DNA of 64,000 nucleotides from Neoaquamicrobium sediminum (GTDB lineage Bacteria > Pseudomonadota > Alphaproteobacteria > Rhizobiales > Rhizobiaceae), in the NCBI RefSeq assembly GCF_013240295.1, contig NZ_JABETK010000006.1, forward strand, positions 124,001-188,000, read 5' to 3'. Positions 1-10,811 of this stretch are shown here, piece after piece. The position numbers and the translations under genes are program-made. The notes below the pieces were generated by a model. It was not told the origin of the DNA. It was given only the letters and a program-made list of their open reading frames with translations, and did no database searches. Numbering within the stretch: the stretch's first letter is position 1; each line of letters opens with the position of its first letter.

Positions 1-104
1 TCCCGGCGGACGCTAACTGCGGCATAGGCGGAGGGCTTTAAGGTTGCCTTAAGCTCGGAGGCGTCCGCTCACGCCAACAGCATCATCTGGAGCTTTGGAC
101 ATGC

Positions 105-668
105 ATGAGCGGCGCGTGCGCAAATCCGCGTTTCTTCCTCCCGCCATTGTCTGCCGAGATGATCCTCAACGATCCGGAGACGCCGGTCGGCGGCAATCCG
201 AACGGCGACGTGACCATCGTCTCGTTCTTCGACTACAACTGCCCGTTCTGCAAACGCACCGTCGCGCCGCTGAATGCCGTGCTGGCCTCGGACGGGAATG
301 TACGTCACGTCTACAAGGACTGGCCGATCCTCGCACAGTCGTCCGTTTACGGTGCCAAGCTCGCGCTCGCGGCGAAGTTTCAGGACCGGTACGAGGACGC
401 GCTGATGGGCATCGAAGGCTCGCGTGTGCCCGAAGAGCGCATGCGCCAAGCGCTGGAAGGCGTCGGCTTCGACATGACGGCACTTGAGACCGAAGCCAAC
501 CGTCGCGACGCGGAGATCACCACCCTCCTTCAGCGCAACAACTCGCAGGCGGAGGGGCTCGGCCTGCAAGGCACGCCCGTCTTCCTGATCGGTCCCTTCC
601 TGGTCGCCTCCGCTCTCGACGAGGACGGTTTCCGCCAGGTCGTAGCCGACGCACGTGAAGCGTCGTGA
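105..668 (+). CDS. DsbA-family thiol-disulfide oxidoreductase (thioredoxin fold)
   Basis: This 187-residue protein has a thioredoxin fold with the active site CPFC at residues 46-49, directly after the strand VTIVSFFDYN, and a cis-proline loop near residue 155 (GTPVFLIG). This is the pattern of DsbA/DsbG-like proteins that oxidise or isomerise cysteines in exported proteins. No convincing signal peptide is present, and an in-frame stop at 39-41 blocks extension. The first 18 residues look non-native, so the ATG at 159 is an alternative start; the true signal peptide may have been lost or lie behind a frameshift. It stands 33 bases before a dsbD gene, and the two probably form a unit that supplies disulfide exchange, perhaps for the conjugation envelope proteins next door. 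Confidence 0.8.
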   Translation: MSGACANPRFFLPPLSAEMILNDPETPVGGNPNGDVTIVSFFDYNCPFCKRTVAPLNAVLASDGNVRHVYKDWPILAQSSVYGAKLALAAKFQDRYEDALMGIEGSRVPEERMRQALEGVGFDMTALETEANRRDAEITTLLQRNNSQAEGLGLQGTPVFLIGPFLVASALDEDGFRQVVADAREAS

Positions 669-701
669 CGCGCGCCCGATCAAACCGATCCGAGTGACCT
701 C

Positions 702-2518
702 ATGTCCCGACTGACCGCCTTTCGCCTCCTTGCCACTCTGCTACTCGCGTTCCTGGCAATGCCTGCCGCAGGCCAGCAGGACGATCTCCTGCAAGCCGAG
801 GAAGCTTTCCGCTTCTCCATCGAGCGAAGCGCGGACCAAGAGATCGAGCTCCGATGGGAGATCGAGGAAGGCTATTACCTCTATCGGGACCATCTGGAGG
901 CAAAAGACGCCGCAAGTGGCGTAGCCGTACCGCTCCAGACCGAACCGGGCATCATGGAGACGGAGGATGCCAATTTCGGACCTTCCGAGGTCTACTACCT
1001 CGAAGCGCTCGCGCGTCTGGGAGCCGATGCGCCGGCGCAGGTCGCCGTCACCTATCAGGGCTGCAAGAAGGACTCGATCTGCTATCCGCCGCTGACCCTG
1101 ACGGTGGACACGGCCAGCTTGCAGGTTTCCGAGCCCATCGTCGGCTTCGGCGTCGCGGCCCCGTCGGCAGCGCCTACCGGCGGTACGGGGAACGGCGGCT
1201 TCAGCCTCGCTGCAGAAACGCTGGGCGGCGGCATGGTCGGCTCGCTTCTCGCCAGCGGCGGCGCGATCTGGGTGGTCGTGAGTTTCCTTGCCTTCGGGCT
1301 CCTGCTCGCCTTCACGCCCTGCGTCCTGCCGATGTATCCGATCCTGAGCGCGACACTGGCGCGCGAAGGCGAGGCGCTGACGGCACGGCGCGGCTTTGTC
1401 CTGTCGCTCGCCTATGTGCTGGCGATGGCAGCAGCCTTCGGCCTGCTCGGCATCGTCGCCGCATGGTCGGGCCAGAACCTCCAGATGGTGCTGCAATCGC
1501 CCTGGGCCATCGGCGCGGTCGCCGTGGTCTTCGTCGTGCTCGCGACCTCGATGTTCGGCATGTTCGAGCTACAATTGCCGACCGCCTGGGTCAGCCGCAT
1601 GGCGGGCGTCCAGGCCGGCTCGCGCGGCTCGGTGGGCGGAGCCGCCGGCATGGGCTTTCTCTCCGCACTGATCGTCGGCCCGTGCGTGACCGCTCCGCTC
1701 GCCGCGGCCCTCCTTTACATCGCGCAGACCGGGGACGCGTATCTCGGTGCCGCCGCCCTCTTCGCGCTCGGGCTCGGCCAGGGCATTCCGCTGATCGCCT
1801 TCGGGACGATGGGCAGCCGCGCGCTGCCTCGGGCCGGGGCGTGGATGGTGCAGGTCAAATACGCCTTCGGATTCGTCTTCCTCGGCGCGTCGATCTGGAT
1901 GGTCTCCCGCATCCTGCCGCCGCAGGCGACGCTGGCGCTCTGGGCGGGGTTCCTTCTGACCGCTGCCGTCTTCCTCGGTGCCGTCGATCGGCTGACGGCC
2001 GAAGCCGGAGCTGGGTTGCGCTTCAGAAAGGCGACGGGGCTCGCAGCCTCACTCGCCGGTGTGATCCTCGCGATCGGTGCTGCATCCGGCGGGACCGACC
2101 CCTTCCGCCCGCTTGCCCATTTCGGCCTGGGTGGTTCAAGTCAGCAAGCCGCCGCGACCGAGATGACGTTCGTCGCGGCGAACTCGACGCCGGAGCTCGA
2201 GCAGGCGATGGCATCGGCGGATGGACGCCCGACCTTCGTCTACTTCACGGCCGAGTGGTGCATGATCTGCAAGACGATCGAGCGGGACCTGTTTCCGAGC
2301 GCCGATGTCGTCGCCGGACTCGACGGCTTCCAGCGTATCAAGGTCGACCTGACGGACTTCAACCAGGCCAATCATGGCCTGATGCGCGACCTCGCCGTCG
2401 TCGGTCCACCGACGATGATCTTTTCGACGCGAATGCGGCCGAGCCGGTCGGAACCCGTCTGATCGGCGACGTCGGCGTCGACACGCTGCTGGCGTCGATC
2501 TCGCAAGCGAGGCAGTGA
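702..2518 (+). CDS. dsbD: Thiol:disulfide interchange protein DsbD, apparent frameshift near the 3' end
   Basis: DsbD carries electrons from cytoplasmic thioredoxin across the inner membrane to periplasmic oxidoreductases. All three domains are visible: a signal peptide and N-terminal alpha domain with the paired cysteines of GCKKDSICYPP (C121 and C127), a central multi-span domain with the motifs FTPCVLPM and GPCVTAPL, and a C-terminal thioredoxin domain with WCMIC. The frame that starts at 702 runs off in MIFSTRMRPSRSEPV at 2462. The expected ending, FDANAAEPVGTRLIGDVG and on to a stop at 2518, lies in another frame. Adding one T to the run at 2421-2424 joins them. The following gene starts two bases after this stop, which supports the longer form. 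Confidence 0.88.
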
Positions 2519-2519
2519 C

Positions 2520-3320
2520 ATGAATGCAGTCGTCATCGGTCCCTTCGTCTTCGCCCCCGACCGCTTCGCCGCGATCCTGGCCATCGCCTCCTTTCTCCTC
2601 CTGAGCGAAGTCCTTGCTCGCAAGGTCGATCAGCGCTTCTCGTCATGGGCGTGGGGCGCGGCCATATCCTTCATCGCCGGTGCGCGGATCGGGCACGTCC
2701 TCCAGCATGCGGGCAGCTTTCTCGCCGAGCCGCTGCGCGCATTCTACATCTGGCAGGGCGGGTTCATGATCGAGGCTGGCGTCGCGCTGGCGATCGCCTA
2801 CACGCTGGTCCGCTTCCGTCGTGAACTGAAGCTTAGCCTATGGACTGCCCTGCCAAGCGCGGCGGCAGCTTATGTCGCCTTCTTCGTGCTCCAGCTCACG
2901 GCCGGCACGCCGGCGACCCCGCTGCCGACCGGAGACACATACCGCACGCTTGCCGGGGAACAGTTCGATCCGCACGATCTCGAAGGTCAGCCCATGGTCA
3001 TCAATCTCTGGGCGACGTGGTGCCCGCCGTGCCGGCGCGAGATGCCGATGATGGCGGATGTGGCTGCAAACACAGACGACGCCCGGCTTGTCTTCGTCAA
3101 CCAGGGGGAAGGCCAGGAGATCATCCAGCGTTTCCTGACGACGGAAAATCTCGATCTAGAGCATGTCGTGCTCGACGGGCTGGGCGAGTTCGGTCGCCAC
3201 TACGAAGTGCCGGGCCTGCCCGCGACCTTCTTTGTTGGCAGCGACGGCATGCTTCAGTCGGTTCACATGGGAGAGATTTCACGCGAGGGACTGTTGGCTG
3301 GAATTGCTCGGATACAATGA
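2520..3320 (+). CDS. Lgt-like membrane domain fused to a TlpA/ResA-type thioredoxin
   Basis: The 266-residue protein has two parts. Residues 1-125 hold several hydrophobic segments with GARIGHVLQH and FYIWQGGFMIEAG, which resemble prolipoprotein diacylglyceryl transferase (Lgt), although the protein is too short to be a full Lgt. Residues 140-266 form a TlpA/ResA thioredoxin domain with the active site WATWCPPC (C168 and C171) and a cis-proline loop VPGLPATFF. The protein would be an inner-membrane-anchored thiol reductase with its thioredoxin domain in the periplasm. Its start overlaps the end of the corrected dsbD frame by two bases' spacing, so DsbD is its likely electron donor. The fusion itself is seen directly; its client protein is unknown. 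Confidence 0.82.
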   Translation: MNAVVIGPFVFAPDRFAAILAIASFLLLSEVLARKVDQRFSSWAWGAAISFIAGARIGHVLQHAGSFLAEPLRAFYIWQGGFMIEAGVALAIAYTLVRFRRELKLSLWTALPSAAAAYVAFFVLQLTAGTPATPLPTGDTYRTLAGEQFDPHDLEGQPMVINLWATWCPPCRREMPMMADVAANTDDARLVFVNQGEGQEIIQRFLTTENLDLEHVVLDGLGEFGRHYEVPGLPATFFVGSDGMLQSVHMGEISREGLLAGIARIQ

Positions 3321-3461
3321 AGCCGCAGCCGCAACCGATTGAGTATTCGCGCACTGATCCCGTGCGAGACCTATCGCCTATCATCGAGTCCGAATAACGC
3401 ATTGGATGCCGTCTTGCCGGATCAGTCGAGTTTTCTTCTAGCTTGGCACCACATGCGATGT

Positions 3462-4082
3462 CTATTCGAGCTCTCCACTTCCGATACGCGAAAGGTCGAT
3501 CCGGATTCCTGCTTTGTCGGGATCTTCATCATCGTGGTGAGCCATCGGTTGACGCCTGGCGATGTCGCCGTGGGTGCCAAGTGTGGCATCATCTTGGTCG
3601 ACATATCCAGGAGGCTGCATCGGGCGCGACCTGGACGCTCCCGGGTCGCTCTCGTGAAATACCGCACGGCCTTCGAAAAATCCGCTGCGCCAGGCGAGCA
3701 CGGCGTCCTCGAATGCCTCGTCAGGCTCCGCGCCGTACCAGCGTGTGACAATCCGGTAGACCTTTCCGAACAGGGCAGTACCCATCGAAATGTTGGCGCA
3801 GGCATCGACGAGGTCATCAAATAGTTCTGATGCATCGGCAATTCCGACACCGGCGGGATATTGCGTGACGCCGACGCGGACAATCGCGCGACCCACATAT
3901 TGACGAACGACCGCCATTGCCTCGTCCCTTGTCCTCACTGGCGGGATCAGGACGACGCGATTGCCGACCCGGACATCGACTGCGAGCGGATCGGGAACGC
4001 CAACCTCGGTGATGAACCTTTCGACGATCGCTGGCGGAAGGCTTGGATCGGCACATTGTTGGATCAGGGCGGCGTCGAACAT
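3462..4082 (-). CDS. traH: Conjugal transfer protein TraH (Ti/rhizobial plasmid type)
   Basis: The protein opens MFDAALIQQCADPSLPPAI and carries QYPAGVGIADASELFDDLVD and NISMGTALFGKVYRIVTRWY, which are characteristic of TraH from Agrobacterium and rhizobial plasmids. The start is taken at the ATG at 4082, because an upstream extension in frame looks non-coding. The C-terminal 60 residues are polar and probably disordered. It lies last in a leftward traA-(nuclease)-traF-traB-traH unit, 13 bases after traB, the same order as on Ti plasmids. It meets the Dsb cluster tail to tail at 3321-3461, where I see no clear terminator. The biochemical role of TraH is poorly known, and it is not essential for transfer on every plasmid. 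Confidence 0.9.
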   Translation of the reverse strand: MFDAALIQQCADPSLPPAIVERFITEVGVPDPLAVDVRVGNRVVLIPPVRTRDEAMAVVRQYVGRAIVRVGVTQYPAGVGIADASELFDDLVDACANISMGTALFGKVYRIVTRWYGAEPDEAFEDAVLAWRSGFFEGRAVFHESDPGASRSRPMQPPGYVDQDDATLGTHGDIARRQPMAHHDDEDPDKAGIRIDLSRIGSGELE

Positions 4083-4095
4083 GGCAACGTACCTT

Positions 4096-5249
4096 TTATG
4101 TATTGAAAGAGAGGACGAGCGGCAGGCCGAATAGAGAACCCCAAGCAACAACGGCCGCCTTCTGGATAGCGACGATGCTTGTGCCTTCCGTCCACCAGCC
4201 GTTCCCTGTCGCGACGATTGTGTTGGGGGAATGCAGCGCCGATTGCAGCACTGGCCAGATCAGGAGTTGCTCGTAGCAGATCAGCGGCGCCACCCGCCGG
4301 CCGGCCAATTCTACGATCGGATTGGCAAAAAAATGAGCCCGCGCCCCGCCAACATCGCCCGTCAACGCCAGCCAAGGTTGCCACATCGACACCGGAACCG
4401 GCATCCGCTCACGATAGAGGATGCTCCCTCCCTCACTCCCGAGCTCGATCATGACATTGTCGTACCCTTGCTCATCCACTATGATCGCACCGGCATTGAC
4501 GATGATCTCGAGCCCGGCAAGTTCACTGGCCCATAGGTGCTCGACCGTAGGCGTCCATATACCGGCAGCGCCCTCGGGAAGGACCACTACCTCGTAGCCT
4601 TCGGCGGCAGCGGCCTTCACGACTGAATTGGTCTCGCGATGCTGGAAAAACCCCGCATTCCCGCCGCGCTCACCGCCGAATTTCGTATCGACACCGATCA
4701 GCCCTGAGGCAAGATCGGAGCCGTCCACGTTACGGCGGACCAGGCAACCGCTCCTCCCAAGACGAGCGATGCGATCGGCCAGACCCGCGTCGTCATTGCG
4801 AGGAGGCCGATCGCTCCCGCAGCCAGACCCCACCATCCCCAACCGGGAAAGAGGATGCCGGCTCCCGTGATCGGATGGGCCCAGCCGACGATGCCGAGCG
4901 GCGGCACGCTCATCAGCACGGCCGCCAAGCCGTAGCGCCCGGCTCTCCTCCACCCCGGTCGCGAGGTCCAGAGCGAGGCATGGACGAAGACAAAGGCGAA
5001 TGCGGCGGCGAACCAGAGGCCGATGCCGGCACCGAACCCGCTGCCGTAGAAATTGACGACGCCTTGCGGCAGGCCGCGGGAGGCGGCAAGAAAGTACCCT
5101 GCCGACACGATGCCGGCGGTGAGGCGCGAAGGAGCGAGCGCCCAAAGCGCCGGGAACGCGAAGGCGAGCGGCAGGGCGAGGGGATCGCCACTCCAGGCGA
5201 CCGTGCCAACCGCGACTGCCGCAACTGCAAGCCCGGCCGATTTTTGCAT
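4096..5249 (-). CDS. traB: Conjugal transfer protein TraB, apparent frameshift
   Basis: TraB combines an N-terminal membrane region (YFLAASRGLPQGVVNFYGSG, GWAHPITGAGILFPGWGWWG) with a C-terminal nitrilase/Lnt-like region (VVVLPEGAAGIWTPTVEHLW, LICYEQLLIWPVLQSALHSP, WWTEGTSIVAIQ). The N-terminal frame stops after WTAPILPQG near 4698, while the C-terminal half is open in another frame through the same point. One extra G near 4700 would read LPQGWIGVD, matching the usual TraB join. The start at 5249 follows the traF stop closely and has no long spurious extension. TraB is a Ti-plasmid conjugation accessory protein whose exact reaction is unknown; it may process envelope lipids or proteins. Confidence 0.88.
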
Positions 5250-5250
5250 G

Positions 5251-5784
5251 TCACGGATCGACCGTGAGAACGGGGCGGGCGAGTCCGAGGACACCGTCGG
5301 CCGGGATCGGCCCGAAATATCTCGAGTCATAGGAACCCGCGAATTCAGAATGGAGAAAGAGGTGTCCGGCCGGTACGATTCCTCCGGACCAAGGAGCAAG
5401 CGCCCTGCCTTGTGCATCGGCTGTGCGAACTTCGGATCTGGCGAGCGGCTGTCCATCGATGGTCACCAGATCTCCGATCTGGATGCGCTGTCCCTGGCCG
5501 GCGACCACCGACTTCAGGAGCGGGCTCATCCAGCCCGGACAGATACCGCGGCGCATGTAGCCGCGCTCGGTCCCCAGGACTAATGCATGTGTCACCGGCG
5601 GGCATATGAAGATTAGATCGCCAACCGCAGCCGCGCGCTCAATGGGCACGATGCGCCACAGCCCGAGCGCATAGCTCGGCGTGAGATTGATCCGCAGGCC
5701 ACCCGTCTGACCGGCAACGAAGAGCCCGATCGAGGCGGCCGCGCCGGCGAGAAGAATGGCAAGCGCCCGGCGCCGACTGGTCAT
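5251..5784 (-). CDS. traF: TraF, S26-family conjugation signal peptidase
   Basis: TraF is a 177-residue membrane-anchored serine protease of the signal peptidase I clan. It has one N-terminal membrane segment (residues 8-25), the catalytic serine in NLTPSYALGLWR (S37) and the general base lysine in SPLLKSVVAGQG (K91). In RP4-type systems TraF matures and cyclises the pilin, and by family knowledge that is the likely role here. The start is the ATG at 5784, which overlaps the stop of a small upstream ORF as ATGA. The stop lies next to the traB start, which indicates translational coupling. Confidence 0.92.
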   Translation of the reverse strand: MTSRRRALAILLAGAAASIGLFVAGQTGGLRINLTPSYALGLWRIVPIERAAAVGDLIFICPPVTHALVLGTERGYMRRGICPGWMSPLLKSVVAGQGQRIQIGDLVTIDGQPLARSEVRTADAQGRALAPWSGGIVPAGHLFLHSEFAGSYDSRYFGPIPADGVLGLARPVLTVDP

Positions 5785-5966
5785 TTGACTGCCTCGAGTG
5801 TTCGTTCGCTGCGAGGGAGCTGCGGAGCGGCACGCTTGATCGGCCTGCTCGCCGGCAAGCATGCAGCAACGGTCGATGGGAGTATGGCGAGCATTGGCCG
5901 CCGCCATGCCCGCCCAGTCGGGAAGGACGATCCCAGGCGGCGATCTCGCCGGATCAGCCGCACCAC
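5781..5966 (-). CDS. Possible small protein between the nuclease gene and traF
   Basis: A 61-residue, arginine-rich reading frame starts inside the last codons of the upstream nuclease gene and ends with a TGA that overlaps the traF start. The chain of overlapping starts and stops is what an operon gene would show, and the frame exactly fills the space. No domain or motif is recognisable, and the composition (PTGRAWRRPMLAILPSTVAA) could also be a chance frame in GC-rich DNA. It may simply keep ribosomes moving toward traF. Confidence 0.35.
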   Translation of the reverse strand: MVRLIRRDRRLGSSFPTGRAWRRPMLAILPSTVAACLPASRPIKRAAPQLPRSERTLEAVK

Positions 5967-6433
5967 GGCTCGCGGCGACCATGCCAGTTCCTCGCCAATC
6001 CTTCCCGCACCAAGATCCCACCGACATTGCCACTTGCGATCGACAGGATCGCCAGCGTGCGCCCGTGCCGGTCTTGACCCTGCCGGACGATCACAATCGG
6101 GCGGCCGCTCAGGAGTTCGGCGAGGCGAAGCTGCGACCGCCGCGCGAGCTCGCGTTCATAGGCGCATTTCCCTTCGATCTCCGGCGCATCGATGTCAGCA
6201 AGCCGCACCCGCTCCGACCCGGATCCGAACCCTATACGGAACGTGTCACCATCCCAGATGCGCAGAGCTACCGGAGCGCAGCTCGTCGTGCAGAGGACGA
6301 CGTCGACAACGAAATGGTTATCTGCGGCGTCCGCTAGCGAGCTGCTGAGCGAGCCCGTTCCGATGAGGCCAAGGCAGCCCAGCACGCCGGCGTGAGCGAC
6401 CCTCAGAACGGCCTCCAAATGTTGGTCGTGCAT
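5954..6433 (-). CDS. Secreted thermonuclease-family (SNase-like) protein
   Basis: The 159-residue protein has the staphylococcal nuclease fold signature: DGDTFRIGF, then RVRLADIDAPEIEGKCAYE, then DRHGRTLAIL and VREGLARNWHGRRE. The family's catalytic residues (Asp and Arg of VRLADIDAPE, Arg of GRTLA) are present. An N-terminal stretch rich in Leu, Ala and Gly (residues 8-35) ending SSSLADA looks like a signal peptide, so the enzyme should act in the periplasm or outside. It lies between traA and traF in the same direction, an insertion relative to the classic Ti order. It may cut stray DNA or remodel cell-surface material during mating, but that is inference. Confidence 0.8.
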   Translation of the reverse strand: MHDQHLEAVLRVAHAGVLGCLGLIGTGSLSSSLADAADNHFVVDVVLCTTSCAPVALRIWDGDTFRIGFGSGSERVRLADIDAPEIEGKCAYERELARRSQLRLAELLSGRPIVIVRQGQDRHGRTLAILSIASGNVGGILVREGLARNWHGRREPWCG

Positions 6434-6607
6434 CTTCCCCGCTGCCGCAATGCAAGGCGTGGAAAGGGACCACGCGCGATGATCTACAGGTCAGATTTTC
6501 GCCCGAGCCGACCTGGTGCGCGACCCGTCAAAAGTGACGGGGCGGCGAATGAGGCGCGAACCACTTTGGATGAGGGCACTGACGCTTGTGCGGCCTTGAA
6601 GACACCG

Positions 6608-9600
6608 TCACGCCTTCAACCCCTTCGACTGGCTCCGCCGCGCCGCCTCGCTCTGCTGCAGCGCCGTGTGCGTGCGCTCCTGGGCGGCAAGCTGCTGGGC
6701 AGCACGCATGTCCGACCACTGGCTGGCGAGCGCGACGCGATCGGCCGCAGCGACCTGCGCGGCGATGGCTTCGAACACCGGACCGGAAGCGGCCTTGGCG
6801 TCGAGCCCGAGGAAGGCGCGGTCGCCGAACTTATTCTCGATCGCGGCATTGAAACGGTCGATCTCCGCCTTGACCATCCGGTCGGCCAGCGCGAACCCCA
6901 TCGCGGCCGGCAGGTCGTTGCGGTCGATGGCGTCCCTCACCTTCTCGAGCACGACGATCGCGTTGGGCGAGAGCGCCGGAATGTCGAGACGGGCGCGCTC
7001 GCGGGCTTCCTTCTCCTCGTGGGTGAAGCGCGCCGTGGCAGAGGTATGGAGCTGGTGATACCGCTCGATCTCGTCCCGTAAACCCGCCCCGCCCTCGCTT
7101 GCCAGGCGCCGGGTCTCCCGGTCGCCTGCGGAGGCGAAGAGGCCGGTCTTGCCGCGCAGCTCCCCGAAAATCTCGGGCTGACGGACAAGCTGGTCGAGCA
7201 CAGCCTTGTGCTGGTCCGGCGCGGCAGCGACCGCTTCGAGGTTCATGCGCGCCGTTGCGGCGTCTGGCTCCTGATACATCCGGTCGACCCGCTCGGTGAC
7301 CTCCTGCCACTGTGCCTGCAATGTCGGGGTGAACGTCACCTTTTCCTCCACCGTTTGAACAAGGGATCGTGGCCAGGTCGCTATGCCGCGGATCGCGATC
7401 GCGCCGCTGTCGAAGACCGGCGACGCCGTGACGGCGGCCGCCGCCTCGAGCTGGTCCTGGATATTGTACCGGATGCCGAGGTTCTCCGCCTCCCGGCAAA
7501 GCTGCTGGGCCGACTGGAACACCGGACGCAGCGCCGACAACCGTTTCTGCTCGGCCTCGCCGGTGACGGCAGCGCGTGCGGCCCGGCGGGTCGCGCTGTC
7601 CGCATCTTCGAGGAAAGCCCCTTCCCCGAACCGCCTGTTGAGCGCATCCGCGAGCGTCATCACCTCGGCCGACAAACGCGGCAGGCGCTGGAGCCGGAAC
7701 AGGGAATTACTATAGCGGTGCGGATGCGCCGCATCCTTGCGCTGCTCCTCCATCGAGAGCAGGAACCCCTCTGCCCGTATCGACGGCCTGGGAACCGCTA
7801 CCGATGCCGACTGGCGCCGGGCGATCTCGTCGGCGCGGGCCAGGTCGAGCGCATCCCGCCATTCGGTCGCGGCGCGTCCCGCCGCCTCGGCGACGAAGGC
7901 GACGTCCTCGAGCGCGGCGCGCCGTTCTCCATCCAGCTGGCCGCCTGCGATGCTACCGCGCACGGTGCCGAAGCGTTCGGGCGTTTCCGCTATTTCAGCG
8001 CGGAGCCGCTCGGGGTCGAAGCCGAGCCGCCATTCGGTTTCGATCCGGGCGCAAGCCGCTTTCGGGTCCGACCACAACACCCCCGCCGCACGCTGTAAGC
8101 GGGCCGAGGCCTCGACGTATTCCGGCGCGGCCAGGGCATTGGCCTGCGCCACCTCGGCGACGGTCCCCTCGAAATTCGTCGTGACTGCGAACAGCGGACC
8201 GTGCCAGGGCGGCAGTTTCGCCGACGGCCGCGCCGCGCGCCCCCTGCCCCGCCCGCCGCAGGCGTTCCGGCCTGCCCTCCCGTTCCGGCCTGCAGCCGCC
8301 GCGTCGGTTTCGCAGTCGGGGCCGGGGCCGCCGTGCCGGTCTGCACCACGATGGGCACCTGGCGGATTCCGGTGATCGCGCTCTCGATCCGCGACCAGAG
8401 CCGCGCCAGCCTGTGCCGCTGCTGGTCGACCCATTCGATCTGCCGCTCGAACAATCCGGCCTTCACCGGGTCCAGCGTGCGCTCGCTTTCGTGGCCACGG
8501 CGCTCGAGATATTCAGCGCGCTCCTCGTAGTCCAGCGTCGTGCCCTTGGCCCCGCTTGTCCCCAGGCGCTCGGTCAGAGCGCTGTGGTCGGAAAAGTCCT
8601 TGCGGTTCGCATAGAGCGTCACGGCATCGCGGTGCCGGCTCATCGCGACATAGGCGAGATGGCGGTCCATGCCCCAGGTGGCGAGCACATAGGCGCGATC
8701 GACGGTCGCCCCCTGGGATTTGTGAACCGTGGCTGCATAGCCGTGATCGAAAGTATCGTATTCGTCGGGTTTGACCTCGATGGTGCGGCCGAAATCGAGC
8801 TTGACGGTCAGGACATCCGGGCTGACGGACTCGACCGTGCCGAGCATGCCGTTCTTGACGTCCCGGTCGTTTTTGAGGAGCAGCAATCGGTCGCCGCCGG
8901 CGAACTCGCGCACGCCACGAGACGTCTGGTATTCGATCCCGTCGTTGAGCTCGCCACGCTCTTTCCGGGCCTCGCGGATCAGGCCGTTGATCATGAAGAC
9001 GTCGGCATTCGAATGAGCGAGCGCGAGCGAGGATCCCGCCTCGACGCCGCCATCGGCCAGCCAGTCTGCGACCAGCGCCTCGTGGGCGGCCTCGCGCGTA
9101 TCGGACCAGGTGACATGACCACGATCGTTGTAGGCATCGAGCGCCTTGCCGACCCTGCCGCGCGCAAAGTCCCTGGAAGCCTCCTGCGCCCAGTCCTCGG
9201 TCTGCCTCCGGATGCCCTCGAGCTCCATCAAGCCGACACGTTCCGAGATCGCGCGGAAGGCGGCGCCCGCCTCGATCGGCTGCAACTGCTCGGCGTCGCC
9301 GACCAGAACGATCTTGGCGCCGGCATCCTCAACCCGGGCGATGATGCGCGCCAGCTGCTTGGAGGATACCATGCCCGCTTCATCGACGACGATCACGTCG
9401 CCCTTTTCGAGAACTTCGCGATCGTTGTTCCAGGCGAACTCCCACGACGCCAGCGTCCGCCCCGTGATGCCGCTCGATTTCTGCAGCTCGGCCGCCGCCT
9501 TGCCCGCGAGCGCGCCGCCGATGACCCGGCGGCCCTCGGCCTCCCAGGCGCGCCGCGCCGCTTCGAGCATGGTCGATTTGCCCGCACCGGCGAAGCCGAC

Positions 9601-10811
9601 GACGACGGCTACCGCCCGGTCACGGCCGAGATAGCGGACGGCCTCGGCCTGCTCCTCCGAAAGCGCGAAGCCGCGCGCCTCGGCAACGTCGGCCAATGCG
9701 CGATCAACCGATTTTTCCGAAACGCCGAACCCCTCGACCAGCCGAAGGCGGCGCGCCGTGTCCATCATGGCGCGCTCGATGTCGAGCATCTCCTGTGTCG
9801 TGTATCGCGCTTCGGTGAGCACCACGCCGGTGTCGGGATCGATCGAATCCGGCACGAGCTGGATCAGCGCGTCCGAGTTAAAGGCGGCATCGAGCAGTTT
9901 CTCCGACTCGGCTTCGTCGTCGACATAGCGCGCGACCAGCTTTGTCATATCGGCCTCGGTGAAGACCGACCGCTCATTGGTGATGAGGGCGAGCGCCCCG
10001 TCCGGCTGATCGAGCAGTTTGCGTGCGGCGTCGCGGCGCGCCTCGTCGGCCTGGGCCTTGAGCTCGGAGGCGCCCTGGCGCAGTGCGATCGCGTGTCCGC
10101 CCGGCCCCAAATGTGTCGTCGGCGTGATCTCGATGCCGAGCTCCTTGTGCGAGCGCTCGTCGATACGGACGTCGAGACCGGCCCGGGCGAGATGGCGGTT
10201 GGCATTGTCCGCCCACTGCTTGCGCCAGAGCTTGAGGAGCCCCTTGTCGCCGGCCCAGTTCTCGTACTGGATCTGCCCGTTGACCCGCACGATGTTGCCG
10301 TCAGCGTCCTTTCGCGGCACCAGCCTCTTGCCGAACCCGTCCGCGGTCAGCGGGTTCATGGTCAGCATGACATGGATATGCGGGTTGCCTTCCTTTTCGT
10401 GATAGACCCAGTCCGCGATCATGCCGCGCGTGGTGAAGGCCTCGGCCACGTAATCGCGCACCAGCTCGACATTCTGTTCGCGCGTCAGCTCGATCGGCAG
10501 CGCCAGCACGATCTCGCGCGCCAGCTGCGCATTGACCCGCGTTTCGGCCTGCTCGACGGCGTTCCAGAGCGCCTCGCTGGCGCGGGCCACCGGCTTGCCC
10601 TCGACCAGGCGCTCGATCCATTTCGGCGCGTCGGGCGGCAGCGCCAGTTCGGCGAACACCAGGTCCTCGGTGATCCCTGTGTAGCGGAGCGTGCGGACAT
10701 TCTCCTCGGTGTCGAGCTTCATCTCGGCGCGGTGGCGATAGGCGGCCGCGCCACGGCGCTGCGCCCGCCGCCCTTCGAAATCACCTGCGCTCGTAGATGA
10801 TAGATCGCCAT
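6608..10811 (-). CDS. traA: TraA, MobQ-family relaxase with helicase domain, two apparent frameshifts
   Basis: TraA nicks oriT and unwinds the transferred strand. The N-terminus MAIYHLRAQVISKGGGRSAV is typical of MobA/MobL relaxases, and the metal-binding motif GNPHIHVML lies near residue 145. A RecD/TraI-type helicase follows with Walker A GFAGAGKST (about residue 407) and VIVVDEAGMVS. A long alpha-helical C-terminal region completes about 1400 residues. The N-terminal 20 residues are separated from AAYRHRAEMKLD by a frame break near 10750, corrected by one added G. A second break in a G run near 8240 separates the proline/glycine-rich linker from the C-terminal third. It is transcribed away from oriT and diverges from traC, as in Ti plasmids. 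Confidence 0.93.

Noticed and set aside
8413..10800. 795-residue open frame on the plus strand
   Set aside because: It is antisense to traA across its whole length, and the traA frame has the family motifs; long shadow frames are expected in GC-rich DNA.
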